A stretch of DNA of 64,000 nucleotides from CAMLJR01 sp964631955 (GCA_964631955.1 CAZWBA010000001.1:310001-374000), one strand, 5' to 3'. Counted from the first letter of the stretch, positions 1 through 9,550 are shown. A program made the numbers and translations. The notes: generated by a model not told the origin, from the letters alone.

Positions 1-72
1 TGAAAATTCGACGAGACGCCGGAAGCGCTCTTCGAGTCTTTCGAACCGTCTGTCGGTAAATGCCTCGGTCAT
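1..72 (-). CDS. N-terminal fragment of a short charged, probably coiled-coil protein (runs off the window)
   Basis: Reading leftward from an ATG at 72 there are 24 open codons to the window edge, beginning MTEAFTDRRFERLEERF. A purine-rich GGGCGGGAT lies just upstream of the start. The heptad-like spacing of Leu/Phe among Arg and Glu suggests a small coiled-coil protein of the SlyX or TIGR02449/ZapB kind, but 24 residues cannot decide this. It is divergent from the histidine kinase gene that follows. The function is inferred only weakly. Confidence 0.4.
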   Translation of the reverse strand, partial: MTEAFTDRRFERLEERFRRLVEFS

Positions 73-431
73 GGATCCCGCCCTTACATCAAAAATCCGG
101 CAAGCCGGCAACATTTCGTCTAGGAGTCTCAAATCAGACGATCCCTGCAGATAATAGCGGGCTGCTGTGTGCTGCTGCGCTCACAGCATGCAGATGCGCA
201 GATTCAGCCGGATGACAGCCCTTTGTGCGCGAAGCGACAATGGCGTTAGTCGAGGCGGGAGCCTTGTAAAAAGACGGTATATTGGCCGCGCCCGCGTTTG
301 CTAGTTTTATTCACTTGATATCAGCCGGCAGCTGTTTGCCGCACTCATCCCGCAACAAATTCAAGCAACAGGTTCAAGGCAGCAAGCTCAAGACAACAGA
401 TTCGAGCCAATAACAGATTCGAGGATCGACC
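73..431. other. Divergent intergenic region, 359 bp, with short direct repeats
   Basis: No gene is visible here. It must hold the promoters of the leftward short gene and the rightward histidine kinase, but I see no convincing -35/-10 pair. The last 75 bp (352-424) are four to five imperfect copies of a roughly 15-bp unit of the form GCAACA-RRTTCAAG, ending at the kinase ribosome-binding site (GAGG at 421-424). Confidence 0.6.
352..424. repeat. Imperfect tandem repeat, about 15-bp unit, 4-5 copies
   Basis: Successive units read GCAACAAATTCAA, GCAACAGGTTCAAG, GCAGCAAGCTCAAG, ACAACAGATTCGAG and a degenerate ATAACAGATTCGAG. They end directly against the GTG start region of the hybrid kinase. 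Similar short duplications recur in other leaders of this window. Confidence 0.7.
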
Positions 432-3400
432 GTGAAAAAGCCTCCCCTGACGTTGACCGCCACAGTGCTGGCGATTGTCGTCATCCTGTCGTCGGCGGTG
501 TTGCTGAAAACCATCGACGCCACCCAGCGCGCGCTGGCCGCATCCCATATCACGGCCCAGCTCAAATCCATCGTCGAACTGATTCAGCTGATGGCCGAAG
601 ACGATATCAACCGCGTCAGCGTGATCGCCGCGACACCTCAGCTGGTCGAACTCGCGGCGAATTCGCTCGAACATCCCGACGATATCGGTGCGCGCGAAGC
701 CTTGCGGGCCTGGCTGGTGCCGCTGTATCGCGGCCGCGGTTTTGTCGGCTTCAGTCTGATCGCACCCGATCTGCGCATTGTCGATGCATCGAGCCCCGTA
801 TATATCGGCAAGCGCGTAATGACCGGGGGATCGCTCTGGGCCATCCGCCAGGCCGACAGCAACGGCGCCGCCATCTCGCCGCCGATCAGAGCCCTGCTGC
901 CGGTGATGAATGACAATGTTCAGGCGCCTGTCGGCACGCAATATCAGCAGGCCTGTGCGCGCATCGAGCGCGATCATCGGCGCGTCGGTTTTCTCTGTCT
1001 TCGCTCCGACCCGGAAGGACGCCTGTTCAGTCTGCTGCGCGCGACGCGCACCGGCGAAACCGGAGAAACCTACGTCATCGACGCCGAGGGTCGGGTGCTC
1101 TCACCGAGTCGATTCCTGGCGCACGATGAACTCCACGCGAAAACGCCGCGCATCGCCGGCGCGCGCGGCGCCGTCAACAGCGAGAGCGCCAAATCCACAC
1201 TTGTCGCCGCGCGTCTGCTGGCGGATAAATCGGTGCCGACCGGCTATCTGGAAAATTATTCCGACTATCGCGGCACGCGTGTGGCCGGCGCAGGACAGTG
1301 GCTGCCCTCCATCAATATGGGCGTCATTGTCGAAGAGGATATGGCGGAAATATTTTTCGCCAATCGTGTCACGCACATCGCCATCGTCGTGCTCGATATC
1401 ATTGCGATTTCCGCGGCGGGCATCATTCTGTTTATTCAGCAGCGCTCGCGCCAGCGTCTGGCCCGCAGCGAAAAACTGCTCAATACGGTTTTATCGAATG
1501 TCGAAGCCTATGTGTATCTCAAGGATACCGACGGGCGTTATCTCTATGCCAACAACAAAGTGGCGGAGCTGTTCGGCCGCCCGCATACGGAAATCATCGG
1601 GCACACCGACAGCGAGTTAATGTCACCGGATGTCGCCCGCACGTTCATGGATATCGACAGGGAAATACTGGCGTCGGGTGTGCGCCGCGCGCTCGATGAA
1701 GATGTGGTCGACGCCAGCGGCACGGTGCATCGCTGCTGGACGATTAAAATGCCGATTCAATTATCGGGGCAGTCAACCGCGCTGATCGGTATCTCGTCGG
1801 ATATTACCGAGCTGTGGAAACTGCAGCAGGAGCTGGAAGCACGCGTCGAGGAGCGCACCCGCGATCTGCAGGAAGCGCGCAGCGCGGCAGAAGTAGCCGC
1901 CAATGCAAAATCGGATTTTCTGGCCAATATGAGTCACGAAATTCGCACGCCGATGAATGCGATTATCGGTATGTCCTATCTGGCGCTGCAGTGCGATCTC
2001 AATGCGAGCGCGCGCAACTACCTCGAAAAAATCCAGCATGCGGGACAGCATCTGCTCGGCATCATCAATGCGATTCTCGATTACTCCAAAATCGAAGCGG
2101 GAAAACTGACGGTCGATTCGTCGCTATTTTCCCTGAAGCAACTCATCGACAACGCGATTGCAATGGTCGAGCCCAAAGCGCAGCAGAAACAGCTCGCGCT
2201 CACCGTCATCGTCGACAGCGACGTGCCCGATGCCGTTGTCGGCGATTCGCTGCGCATCGGCCAGATACTCACCAATTTCCTCAGCAACGCCGTCAAATTC
2301 ACCGAGCGCGGCGGCGTCACGCTGCACGCGAGCCGGCTGGCGGCTGCCGCCGATGACCGTATCAGCGTGCGCTTCACCATCGAGGACACCGGCATCGGCA
2401 TGGACACGGCAGCGCTCGCGCAATTATTTCAGCCATTTCATCAGGTCGATGTATCGCCGACGCGCCGCTTCGAAGGCACCGGCCTCGGCCTCGCCATCTG
2501 CAAACGCATAGCGCGACTGTTAGACGGTGCGATAACGGCAACCAGCGCGCCGGGCAAAGGCAGCGTATTCGCGCTGGAAGTGCCGCTGCAGATCGGCAAC
2601 GCGGAACAGCTCTCGCGCATCGATAACTCTGTTGGCGTCGACGCTACCGGCGCGCACGGCGATCTGCACGGTCTGCGCGTTCTGCTGGTCGAGGACAACG
2701 ACATCAATCAGGAAGTGGCTTCCGATATTCTGCGCTCGTTCGGCATTCACGTGAGCGTCGCCGGCGACGGCTCGGCCGCGCTCGTCAGCTTGCGCGAGCA
2801 ACCCTGCGATATCGTGCTGCTCGATGTGCAGATGCCCGTGCTCGACGGTTATCGCACGGCGCGGGCGATTCGCAGCGACAGCACGCTGCCGCAGCCGCCC
2901 ATCATCGCGATGACCGCGAATGCCATGCAGGGCGATCGCGAACGCTGCATCGCGGCGGGCATGAATGATTACATCGCCAAACCGATCGAGCCGGCCAGAC
3001 TCATCGCCGCACTGCAGCGCTGGATACCGCGCCCGACCGGCACGATTGTCGCCGGATCGGCGCCCGCATCGGCGCTGCTCGATTATCCGGCGCTGCAGGA
3101 TCTGGGGCTCGATACCGCAAAGGCACTGACGCTGCTGATGCAGCGCGATTTGTTATACGCGCGGGTGCTGCGACGCTTTATCGACGAACGCGCAGACATT
3201 CCGCACCAGTTCAATCAGGCGCTGGCGGAGAAGGATTTCGACGGCGCGGCAATGATGATGCACTCGCTGAAATCGCTCGCCGCCACCATCGGCGCCGAGC
3301 ATTTGTTTACGCTGTGCAGCACGCTTGAACGGCAATTGCAGGCGCATCAGCACACGCCGGAATTGTGCGCGCAATTTTGCAATGAAATGCAACGGCTGGT

Positions 3401-3455
3401 ATCCGGTTTGCGGCCGTTGCTGAGCGCGATAAAAAGCCAGGAAGCCACTGACTAG
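432..3455 (+). CDS. Hybrid sensor histidine kinase with Cache-type sensor, PAS, receiver and Hpt domains
   Basis: This inner-membrane sensor kinase has a complete internal phosphorelay. Order in the 1007 residues: a TM helix at about 8-26, a periplasmic Cache-like sensor to about 305, a second TM at about 308-332, a PAS domain at about 345-460, then a HisKA domain with phosphoacceptor His502 (MSHEIRTPMN). The HATPase carries an N box (NFLSNAVKF) and GTGLGL. The receiver has Asp798 (LLDVQMPVLDG) and the C-terminal Hpt has His944 (MHSLKSLAATIG). The layout is BarA/ArcB-like. Start is GTG at 432, with GAGG 7 nt upstream. No dedicated response regulator is adjacent; the ligand and output partner are unknown. 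A repeat-like GTCATGCCTGCACAGGCGGG sequence follows the stop codon. Confidence 0.93.
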   Translation: MKKPPLTLTATVLAIVVILSSAVLLKTIDATQRALAASHITAQLKSIVELIQLMAEDDINRVSVIAATPQLVELAANSLEHPDDIGAREALRAWLVPLYRGRGFVGFSLIAPDLRIVDASSPVYIGKRVMTGGSLWAIRQADSNGAAISPPIRALLPVMNDNVQAPVGTQYQQACARIERDHRRVGFLCLRSDPEGRLFSLLRATRTGETGETYVIDAEGRVLSPSRFLAHDELHAKTPRIAGARGAVNSESAKSTLVAARLLADKSVPTGYLENYSDYRGTRVAGAGQWLPSINMGVIVEEDMAEIFFANRVTHIAIVVLDIIAISAAGIILFIQQRSRQRLARSEKLLNTVLSNVEAYVYLKDTDGRYLYANNKVAELFGRPHTEIIGHTDSELMSPDVARTFMDIDREILASGVRRALDEDVVDASGTVHRCWTIKMPIQLSGQSTALIGISSDITELWKLQQELEARVEERTRDLQEARSAAEVAANAKSDFLANMSHEIRTPMNAIIGMSYLALQCDLNASARNYLEKIQHAGQHLLGIINAILDYSKIEAGKLTVDSSLFSLKQLIDNAIAMVEPKAQQKQLALTVIVDSDVPDAVVGDSLRIGQILTNFLSNAVKFTERGGVTLHASRLAAAADDRISVRFTIEDTGIGMDTAALAQLFQPFHQVDVSPTRRFEGTGLGLAICKRIARLLDGAITATSAPGKGSVFALEVPLQIGNAEQLSRIDNSVGVDATGAHGDLHGLRVLLVEDNDINQEVASDILRSFGIHVSVAGDGSAALVSLREQPCDIVLLDVQMPVLDGYRTARAIRSDSTLPQPPIIAMTANAMQGDRERCIAAGMNDYIAKPIEPARLIAALQRWIPRPTGTIVAGSAPASALLDYPALQDLGLDTAKALTLLMQRDLLYARVLRRFIDERADIPHQFNQALAEKDFDGAAMMMHSLKSLAATIGAEHLFTLCSTLERQLQAHQHTPELCAQFCNEMQRLVSGLRPLLSAIKSQEATD

Positions 3456-3458
3456 GTC

Positions 3459-3485
3459 ATGCCTGCACAGGCGGGAATCCAGACA
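3459..3485. repeat. REP-like intergenic sequence after the hybrid kinase
   Basis: GTCATGCCTGCACAGGCGGG followed by AATCCAGA resembles the very common bacterial intergenic repeat GTCATTCCCGC...GGCGGGAATCCAG. It lies in the 60-bp gap between two convergent genes. Only one copy is here; a partly similar CTGGATTCCC string occurs near 48837. Whether this is a real dispersed family needs the genome. Confidence 0.4.
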
Positions 3486-3515
3486 GCGGCGAGGCGTATG
3501 GACTCCCGTCTAACG

Positions 3516-4778
3516 CTAGGACTTGCGCGCCAGGCTGCAGATCTTTTCGATATTGGCGATATCGAAATGAAACCAGTCTTCAATCTCGCCGCTCGGCATC
3601 GGCCGCGCGAATAAATAACCCTGCACGTCATCGCAGCCGAATTGCTGCATCAGCCGCAATTCCGCCAGTGTTTCCACGCCTTCGGCCACGGTGCGCAGCC
3701 CCAGACGTTTTCCCATCTCGATCGACGATTGCAGAATCGCGCACAGATGCTCCTTGCGCGGTGCACCGCTCACGAAGGAGCGATCGATTTTCAGTTCGGT
3801 GAACGGAATGCGCGACAATTGCTGCACCGATGAAAATCCGGTGCCGTAATCGTCGAGCGAAACACCGAAACCCTTCAGACGCAAACGCGACACCGCCGAG
3901 AGCGCGGTTGCCATATCGCTGAACAACGCGCTTTCCGTAATTTCGAAAACGAAGGCATCGGCACGGGTTTCCGCCTGACCGATCCGCTCGAACATCTGCC
4001 CGCAGAAATTCCGGTCCGACAATGCGCTTCCCGATAAGTTGATCGCGACCGAGACATCGATGCCGCGGCGGCGCCACTCGTACATATCGCGCAACACGCA
4101 ATCGAGAATCGCCAGCGTCAGCACATCGATCATGCCCCACCTTTCCGCCAGCGGAATGAAACGCGCGGGGCTGATCGGTCCCCACTCGTCGGTGTGCCAG
4201 CGCGCCAGCGCTTCGACACCGGCCAGCCTCGAATCCTTCAGCGAAATTTTCGGCTGATAGTGCGGACGGATTTCATTATTCGCGAGTGCTTTGCGCAAAC
4301 GCGCGGGCGTCAGCTCCGACAGATCGGGAAAGGCTTCGCTCTTGTGCCGCACGCTGGCATCGAAACGACCCAGCGCTTCGCGCATGAACTCCTCGCTCAG
4401 CGGCTTTTTCATCGAACCCAGCAGCGGCATATTCAGTTCCGATAAAATCGTTTCGACCGCCGCTATCAATATCGCATCGGCGCCACTGCCGATAATCACG
4501 CCGGGGCGATAATTATTCTGCGCCATGCGCTGAATCAGTTCGATGCCATCCATGCCCGGCATATCGAGATCGATCACGACAATTGCCGGCGGCACCAGCA
4601 GATTGTCGATCACCGCGAGTGCCTCATGGCCATCGCCGGCCTGATAAATCAAATCGATGTCTGCGTGCTGCAATGCGAGTATCGTGCTTGTGCGCTGCAG
4701 CTCGCTGTCGTCGACCACCAGCACACCGTGGCGGGCGATGACCGGATTCCGTTCGCGCGCGAAATTTATCTTCTGCAT
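3516..4778 (-). CDS. Receiver-EAL response regulator (c-di-GMP phosphodiesterase)
   Basis: A cytoplasmic response regulator of 420 residues. It has an N-terminal receiver domain (phosphoacceptor Asp70 in VVIDLDMPGMDG) and a C-terminal EAL domain that should hydrolyse c-di-GMP. The catalytic signature looks complete: GVEALARW, AINLSG, FEITES, LDDYGTGFSS, KIDRSFV, AEGVET and the C-terminal DDVQGYLF. It is the last gene of the leftward STAS-cheA-mcp-cheW operon, 25 bp after cheW. The natural reading, which is inference, is that CheA phosphorylates this receiver and chemosensory input is converted to a change in c-di-GMP. The Shine-Dalgarno sequence is weak (GGGATC), so translation may depend on upstream genes. 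Confidence 0.92.
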   Translation of the reverse strand: MQKINFARERNPVIARHGVLVVDDSELQRTSTILALQHADIDLIYQAGDGHEALAVIDNLLVPPAIVVIDLDMPGMDGIELIQRMAQNNYRPGVIIGSGADAILIAAVETILSELNMPLLGSMKKPLSEEFMREALGRFDASVRHKSEAFPDLSELTPARLRKALANNEIRPHYQPKISLKDSRLAGVEALARWHTDEWGPISPARFIPLAERWGMIDVLTLAILDCVLRDMYEWRRRGIDVSVAINLSGSALSDRNFCGQMFERIGQAETRADAFVFEITESALFSDMATALSAVSRLRLKGFGVSLDDYGTGFSSVQQLSRIPFTELKIDRSFVSGAPRKEHLCAILQSSIEMGKRLGLRTVAEGVETLAELRLMQQFGCDDVQGYLFARPMPSGEIEDWFHFDIANIEKICSLARKS

Positions 4779-4803
4779 GATATCGATCCCGTCGTCGCCG
4801 CAA

Positions 4804-5295
4804 TCAGGCAGCGCTGATGTCGAGCGGCTGCGGTGCTGCCATCAGCGATTCGAGTTCGGCGAACGAGAGCGCCGATTGCAAATCCAGAATCAGCACGAAG
4901 CCGTTCGCGGTTGTCAGCACGCTTTCGACAAAATCCGCACGCAGACCGCTGCCGAATTCCGGACGCTGCCCGATCTGCCCGGGCGTTGCGTTCAATACCT
5001 CGGTCACGCCGTCGACGATGATGCCGAGCGGGCGGCGCTCGGTATCGCTCGGCGATTCGATCACCACTACGCAGCTGCGCCGGTTGATCGTGGTGGCATC
5101 GCGGCCGAAACGCACCGACAGATCCACCACCGGCACCACCGCACCGCGCAGATTGATGACACCGCGCATGAATGCAGGTGTTAGAGGAATCGCCGTCAGC
5201 CCCGGATACTCGATGATTTCACGCACCTGTTCGATGGCGATACCGAAGGTCTCCGCGCCGAGCTTGAACATCAGATACTGATGATTGTGTTCCAT
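4804..5295 (-). CDS. cheW: Chemotaxis scaffold protein CheW
   Basis: The 163-residue CheW-like SH3 fold couples chemoreceptors to CheA. Recognisable segments are LMFKLGAETFGIAIEQVREI near the N terminus, INLRGAVVPVVDLSVRFG, and the later GIIVDGVTEVLN. Start is ATG at 5295, with TGAGG 7 nt upstream. It lies 8 bp downstream of the chemoreceptor gene and 25 bp upstream of the receiver-EAL gene, so the four genes are very probably one transcript. Confidence 0.94.
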   Translation of the reverse strand: MEHNHQYLMFKLGAETFGIAIEQVREIIEYPGLTAIPLTPAFMRGVINLRGAVVPVVDLSVRFGRDATTINRRSCVVVIESPSDTERRPLGIIVDGVTEVLNATPGQIGQRPEFGSGLRADFVESVLTTANGFVLILDLQSALSFAELESLMAAPQPLDISAA

Positions 5296-5303
5296 GATTG
5301 ACC

Positions 5304-6956
5304 TCAGAACTGCACGAATTGTTTGTTATCGAATTCATCGAACGCGGGTTCTGCGCCGAGTCTGGCGGCACGCGCCACCGGCGTGATCGCGGCGACAGCG
5401 GACGCGCGCGCATGCACCGATTTACGCAGTGTGTCCGCATCGGCTTCGCCGGTATTGAAGAAACGCATCATGTCCTGCAACTGCGCGGCCTGCGCGCTCA
5501 TCTCTTCCGAGGTTGCCGATAATTCTTCCGAGGCCGACGCATTCGTCTGCGTGGTTTTCGATAATTCCAGCACGGCGACGTTGATCTGATTCAAACCGCT
5601 GCGCTGCTCCTGCGACGCTGCGGAAATTTCCTTCACGAGATCGGCGGTCTTGTTGATCGATGGCACCATTTCCGCGAGCAAATGTCCCGCGCGCTCGGCG
5701 AGACCGACGCTCGATCCGGCCAGCGAACCGATTTCCTGCGCGGCGACCTGCGAACGCTCGGCCAGTTTGCGTACCTCGGCGGCGACGACCGCGAAACCGC
5801 GACCGTGATCGCCTGCACGCGCCGCTTCGATCGCCGCATTGAGCGCGAGCAGATTGGTCTGATAGGCAATGTCGTCGATGATGCTGATTTTTTCGGCGAT
5901 CGCTTTCATCGCGGCCACCGTTTCGCGCACGGCATTGCCGCCTTCGGTTGCATCGCTCGACGATTTCGATGCGATGTTATCGGTGACTTCGGCATTCTCG
6001 GCATTTTGCGAAACAGTCGCGGACATCTCCTCCAGAGATGCGCTCGTCTCTTCGACGCTCGCCGCCTGCTCCGATGAATTCTGGCTGAGTGTCGTCGCCG
6101 CTGAGGAAACCTGTTCGGAAGCTGACGCCAGACCATCGGCCGACGTGCGCACATCGGCGATGACCTCGGTGAGACGCGTGACCATGCTCTGCATCGCCGC
6201 CAGCAGACTGCTGTCATCGCCCTTGTGCAAATCGACGCGCACGGTGAGATCACCTGCGGCGACGCGCGAAACGATATCGGTGGCGTAATCGGGTTCGCCG
6301 CCCAGCTGACGCGTGATGATGCGCGTGACCACCAGGCCGAAGCTGATCGCAAGCACGATGGCAACGCTTATCGCGCCCGCGAGCGTGTATTCCACTTTAC
6401 GCACCTGTTCGACCGCCGATTTGTCGGCAGCGTCGCCCTGACGTTCGAGTTCATCGATCAGGTCATCGAAGTTTTTTTCGACATCGCCTGCAATGAGCCG
6501 CAAATCACTGTTGCTGACTCTGGCAGCCTCCTGCGTCTTGCCGGCTCGCATCAGCTCGACAACCTGATTGACCAGTTTCTGATATTGCGGAATCTGCGTT
6601 TCGATTTTCTGCAGAATCTGCTGTTCTGTATCGCTCAACAATGTTGCGCGGTATAGCGCAAGTTCTTCTTCGTAATTGCTCCAGTGCTTTTTCGAGCGCT
6701 CCAGCGTTTGCTCGATATCGGCCAGCGTCTGCGTCGGCATTCGCGTCGCCGCGCGCGAGTGCACGATAAACTTGGTTCCGGCGACGCTGAGATGCTGCAT
6801 CGCCACCAGATTATTCACATACATCGAATTCACGAGATCGCCGACTTTCATGATATTGATAAGCGAATAGCCGCCCACTGCCGCCGTCAGCAATGCACCG
6901 CAAATGAATGTGAGTATCAGTTTTTGTCCGAGCTTTAATTTCATGAACCACTGCAT
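5304..6956 (-). CDS. Methyl-accepting chemotaxis protein (4HB sensor type)
   Basis: A 550-residue transmembrane chemoreceptor. TM1 is at about 12-34, followed by a four-helix-bundle-type periplasmic domain to about 195, TM2 at about 196-216, a HAMP domain (to about 270) and the cytoplasmic signalling rod. The hairpin tip contains the conserved YQTNLLALNAAIEAARAG, which binds CheA and CheW. The C terminus ends in KQFVQF and lacks a CheR-tethering pentapeptide such as NWETF. No cheR or cheB lies in the cluster. A strong ribosome-binding site (CAGGAG, 8-9 nt from ATG) supports the start. The ligand is unknown. Confidence 0.94.
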   Translation of the reverse strand: MQWFMKLKLGQKLILTFICGALLTAAVGGYSLINIMKVGDLVNSMYVNNLVAMQHLSVAGTKFIVHSRAATRMPTQTLADIEQTLERSKKHWSNYEEELALYRATLLSDTEQQILQKIETQIPQYQKLVNQVVELMRAGKTQEAARVSNSDLRLIAGDVEKNFDDLIDELERQGDAADKSAVEQVRKVEYTLAGAISVAIVLAISFGLVVTRIITRQLGGEPDYATDIVSRVAAGDLTVRVDLHKGDDSSLLAAMQSMVTRLTEVIADVRTSADGLASASEQVSSAATTLSQNSSEQAASVEETSASLEEMSATVSQNAENAEVTDNIASKSSSDATEGGNAVRETVAAMKAIAEKISIIDDIAYQTNLLALNAAIEAARAGDHGRGFAVVAAEVRKLAERSQVAAQEIGSLAGSSVGLAERAGHLLAEMVPSINKTADLVKEISAASQEQRSGLNQINVAVLELSKTTQTNASASEELSATSEEMSAQAAQLQDMMRFFNTGEADADTLRKSVHARASAVAAITPVARAARLGAEPAFDEFDNKQFVQF

Positions 6957-7023
6957 GGTGCGATCTCCTGAATTTCAATGAGGAAAAATAATTCGTTAAA
7001 AAAAATGCTGCGTTGCGCGGAAT

Positions 7024-9054
7024 TCAGTGCGCCGCGTCGACAGACTCCTGCGGCGGAATTTCACGGGCAGGCGCCGACGCCAGCAGCGCGGGAACATCCA
7101 GTAACAGCGCAACGCGGCCATCGCCGAGAATGGTGGAACCGCTGAAGCCGGCCACGCCTTTCAGCAATTCGCCGAGCGGTTTGATGACGGCCTGCAATTC
7201 GCCGACGAAGCGATCGACCACGATGCCGGCGCGGTTGTCGCCTACGCGCAGCACCAGCAGACATTGCCGTGCGCAGGGCCGGGTCGGGATGGCAAACACA
7301 TCGGCGAGGCGAATGAACGGCAGCGGCCGGCCGCGCAAATCGAACAGCGATTGCGAGATGTCTTCATCGCGCAAATCGAGACATTCCTCCACCATGTTCA
7401 GCGGCAATACGAAATCGGCGTCGCCGACCTGCACCTGAAAACCATCGATGATTGCGAGTGTCAGCGGCAGCCGAATCTGCATGGTGGTACCAGCGCCGGC
7501 CTGCGAGTGAATATCGATGCTGCCGCGCAGCGAATCGATATTTTTTCGCACCACATCCATACCGACACCGCGACCCGATAAATCGGTGACTGCTTCGGCA
7601 GTGGAAAATCCCGGCAGAAAAATCAATTCGTCAATTTCCTTATCACTGAGCCTGGTATCGGCCGCGATCAAGCCGCGATCGCGCGCTTTCTGCAAAATGC
7701 GCTGGCGATTCAGACCGCGTCCGTCATCGCTGACTTCGATGACAATGGCGCCCGATTGATGAAAGGCATTGAGCTTGAGTGCACCGCGTGCAGGTTTTCC
7801 CGCGGCGACACGCTCCGCGCTGGCCTCGATACCGTGATCGATGGCATTGCGCACGATGTGAATGAGCGGATCGCTCAATTTTTCCACCATCGATTTATCG
7901 AGTTCGGTTTCCGCACCGACGATCGTCAGATCGATTTCCTTGCCGAGATCGCTGCAGACATCGCGCACTAGACGCGGGAAGCGCTGAAATACCTCGCCGA
8001 CAGGCACCATGCGCAGATTCAGCGAGCGATCGCGAATCTGCTCGACCAGCTGATGCATGCCCGCGAACAATTCCTTGAGCAATACCGGATTATTTTGCGC
8101 AGCGGCATCGCAGCCGGCCATGCGAATTACGAGTTCGCCCACCACGTCGATCAATTCATCGAGCTTGCGTGATTCGACTTTCAATAAGGTGTTATCGCGT
8201 GACGCGGTGTTGTCTCGCGTCGTGTTCGCAGCAGCGCGCACTGTGCCCGCCAATACCGTATCGGCCTTCGTCTCTTCGTTAACCGAAGCTACCGGCGACT
8301 CAACTTCCGGTGTTTCGATTTCGATAATGATTTCGCTGCCTTCGCGCACAAATTCGAACGCATTGTCGAGCGCGGCTTTGTCGGCCGAAGAGCGCATTTC
8401 CAGCGCGAAACGCAGATAGCATCGCTCGGGATCGATTTCCCATAACGCAGGCAATACGGAGATATCGGTTTTGATCGCGATAATTTCGCCGAGCGTGGCG
8501 AGATATTGAAAGAGCGACAGCGGATCCATGCCGTGTGCAAGCACATCGGGATTCAGTTGCAGCTGCAGCTTGTACAGGAATAATGGTTTGGACAACGATG
8601 GCAGGGATATCGAATCGTTCGCCGTCGCTACGCCAGCTTCCGCCGCATGCTTCATATCGCGGTTCAAATTTAAACGGTCGCGCAGCTGCTGCACGAGTTG
8701 TTCGCGGCGATCGGCATTGAATGTATCGAGCGTTGAGCCGCTCTCGATGCAATCGATCAGGCCACCGATATGATCGCCGCATGCAAGTGTGAGATCGATG
8801 AGCGGCTTATCCAGCGCGAGTTCGTTTTCGCGAACGCGCACCAGTACGCTTTCGAGCACATGCGTGAATTCGACGATGGTATCCAGACCGAACAGACCCG
8901 CGGAGCCCTTGATCGTATGCGCCGCGCGAAATATTGCGTTGACCTGTTCGGCATCGGCTCCCGAATTTTCGATCGCGAGCAATGCATTTTCCATCGCCTG
9001 CAATAACTCGCGCGCTTCCTGAACGAGCAAATTGCGGTGCGCATTGATATCCAT
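7024..9054 (-). CDS. cheA: Chemotaxis histidine kinase CheA
   Basis: The 676-residue CheA autophosphorylates on its Hpt His and passes phosphate to receiver proteins. Domains in order: the N-terminal Hpt with His46 (FRAAHTIKGSAG); a P2-like regulator-docking region at about 155-255; dimerisation helices beginning VESRKLDELIDVVGELV; a HATPase catalytic domain (IVRNAIDHGIE, DDGRGLN, GRGVGMDVV); and a C-terminal CheW-like P5 domain (LPLTLAIIDGFQVQVG). Start ATG at 9054 follows GGAGG by 6-7 nt, and this ribosome-binding site lies inside the end of the STAS gene 2 bp upstream. No CheY gene is nearby; the receiver-EAL protein three genes downstream is the obvious candidate phosphoacceptor. Confidence 0.95.
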   Translation of the reverse strand: MDINAHRNLLVQEARELLQAMENALLAIENSGADAEQVNAIFRAAHTIKGSAGLFGLDTIVEFTHVLESVLVRVRENELALDKPLIDLTLACGDHIGGLIDCIESGSTLDTFNADRREQLVQQLRDRLNLNRDMKHAAEAGVATANDSISLPSLSKPLFLYKLQLQLNPDVLAHGMDPLSLFQYLATLGEIIAIKTDISVLPALWEIDPERCYLRFALEMRSSADKAALDNAFEFVREGSEIIIEIETPEVESPVASVNEETKADTVLAGTVRAAANTTRDNTASRDNTLLKVESRKLDELIDVVGELVIRMAGCDAAAQNNPVLLKELFAGMHQLVEQIRDRSLNLRMVPVGEVFQRFPRLVRDVCSDLGKEIDLTIVGAETELDKSMVEKLSDPLIHIVRNAIDHGIEASAERVAAGKPARGALKLNAFHQSGAIVIEVSDDGRGLNRQRILQKARDRGLIAADTRLSDKEIDELIFLPGFSTAEAVTDLSGRGVGMDVVRKNIDSLRGSIDIHSQAGAGTTMQIRLPLTLAIIDGFQVQVGDADFVLPLNMVEECLDLRDEDISQSLFDLRGRPLPFIRLADVFAIPTRPCARQCLLVLRVGDNRAGIVVDRFVGELQAVIKPLGELLKGVAGFSGSTILGDGRVALLLDVPALLASAPAREIPPQESVDAAH

Positions 9055-9056
9055 AT

Positions 9057-9362
9057 TCAGCCCTCCACCGCCACAGGCTGTGGCCAGAACAGCGTTTCTA
9101 TATCGAGCAGACGCAGGGCATGACTCACCGCAGCGCTCGCGTTCGGTTGAAAGACAATGTTCGGCTCATCGAGCAGCGTCAGCAGCAATTGCACGCCGGC
9201 AAGATCAATTTCGCCGATGCCGGCCAGATCGACATCGATCGATTGTGCAGTGGTCAGAATTTCTATCAGCGCATGTCGCGCCGCATGGGCTTCGTAAATC
9301 GTGAGCGCACCGTCGAAAAGCAGACGGGTTCGCTGTTGCTCGCGGATGGCATGCACCGGCAT
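9057..9362 (-). CDS. STAS-domain protein upstream of cheA
   Basis: A 101-residue single STAS domain (anti-anti-sigma-like fold). The signature loop reads EIDLAGVQLLL. In phosphorylatable STAS proteins this loop carries Ser or Thr before the Gly (DSSG or DTAG); here it is Leu-Ala, so regulation by Ser phosphorylation seems unlikely. It is separated by 2 bp from cheA and is evidently translationally coupled to it. STAS genes next to cheA are seen in several proteobacterial chemosensory clusters, where their role is poorly defined. I infer a scaffolding or partner-switch role in this pathway only from position. Confidence 0.8.
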   Translation of the reverse strand: MPVHAIREQQRTRLLFDGALTIYEAHAARHALIEILTTAQSIDVDLAGIGEIDLAGVQLLLTLLDEPNIVFQPNASAAVSHALRLLDIETLFWPQPVAVEG

Positions 9363-9550
9363 CGCTACAACTCCAGGCAGTTCGTGTTGCGCCCAAGTGT
9401 TGTTGCTGCGAGCTGCGGCTGCCAGAGTGGAATTACCTAGAGCGCCTGAGTAGAACTACTCATGAACGAAGAAAGTGGGTGATCCGGATCGCGCGTGAAT
9501 ACGCATCGCAGCACGGTTTGCGATCAGCCATGCTACGTAAAAATACGTAC

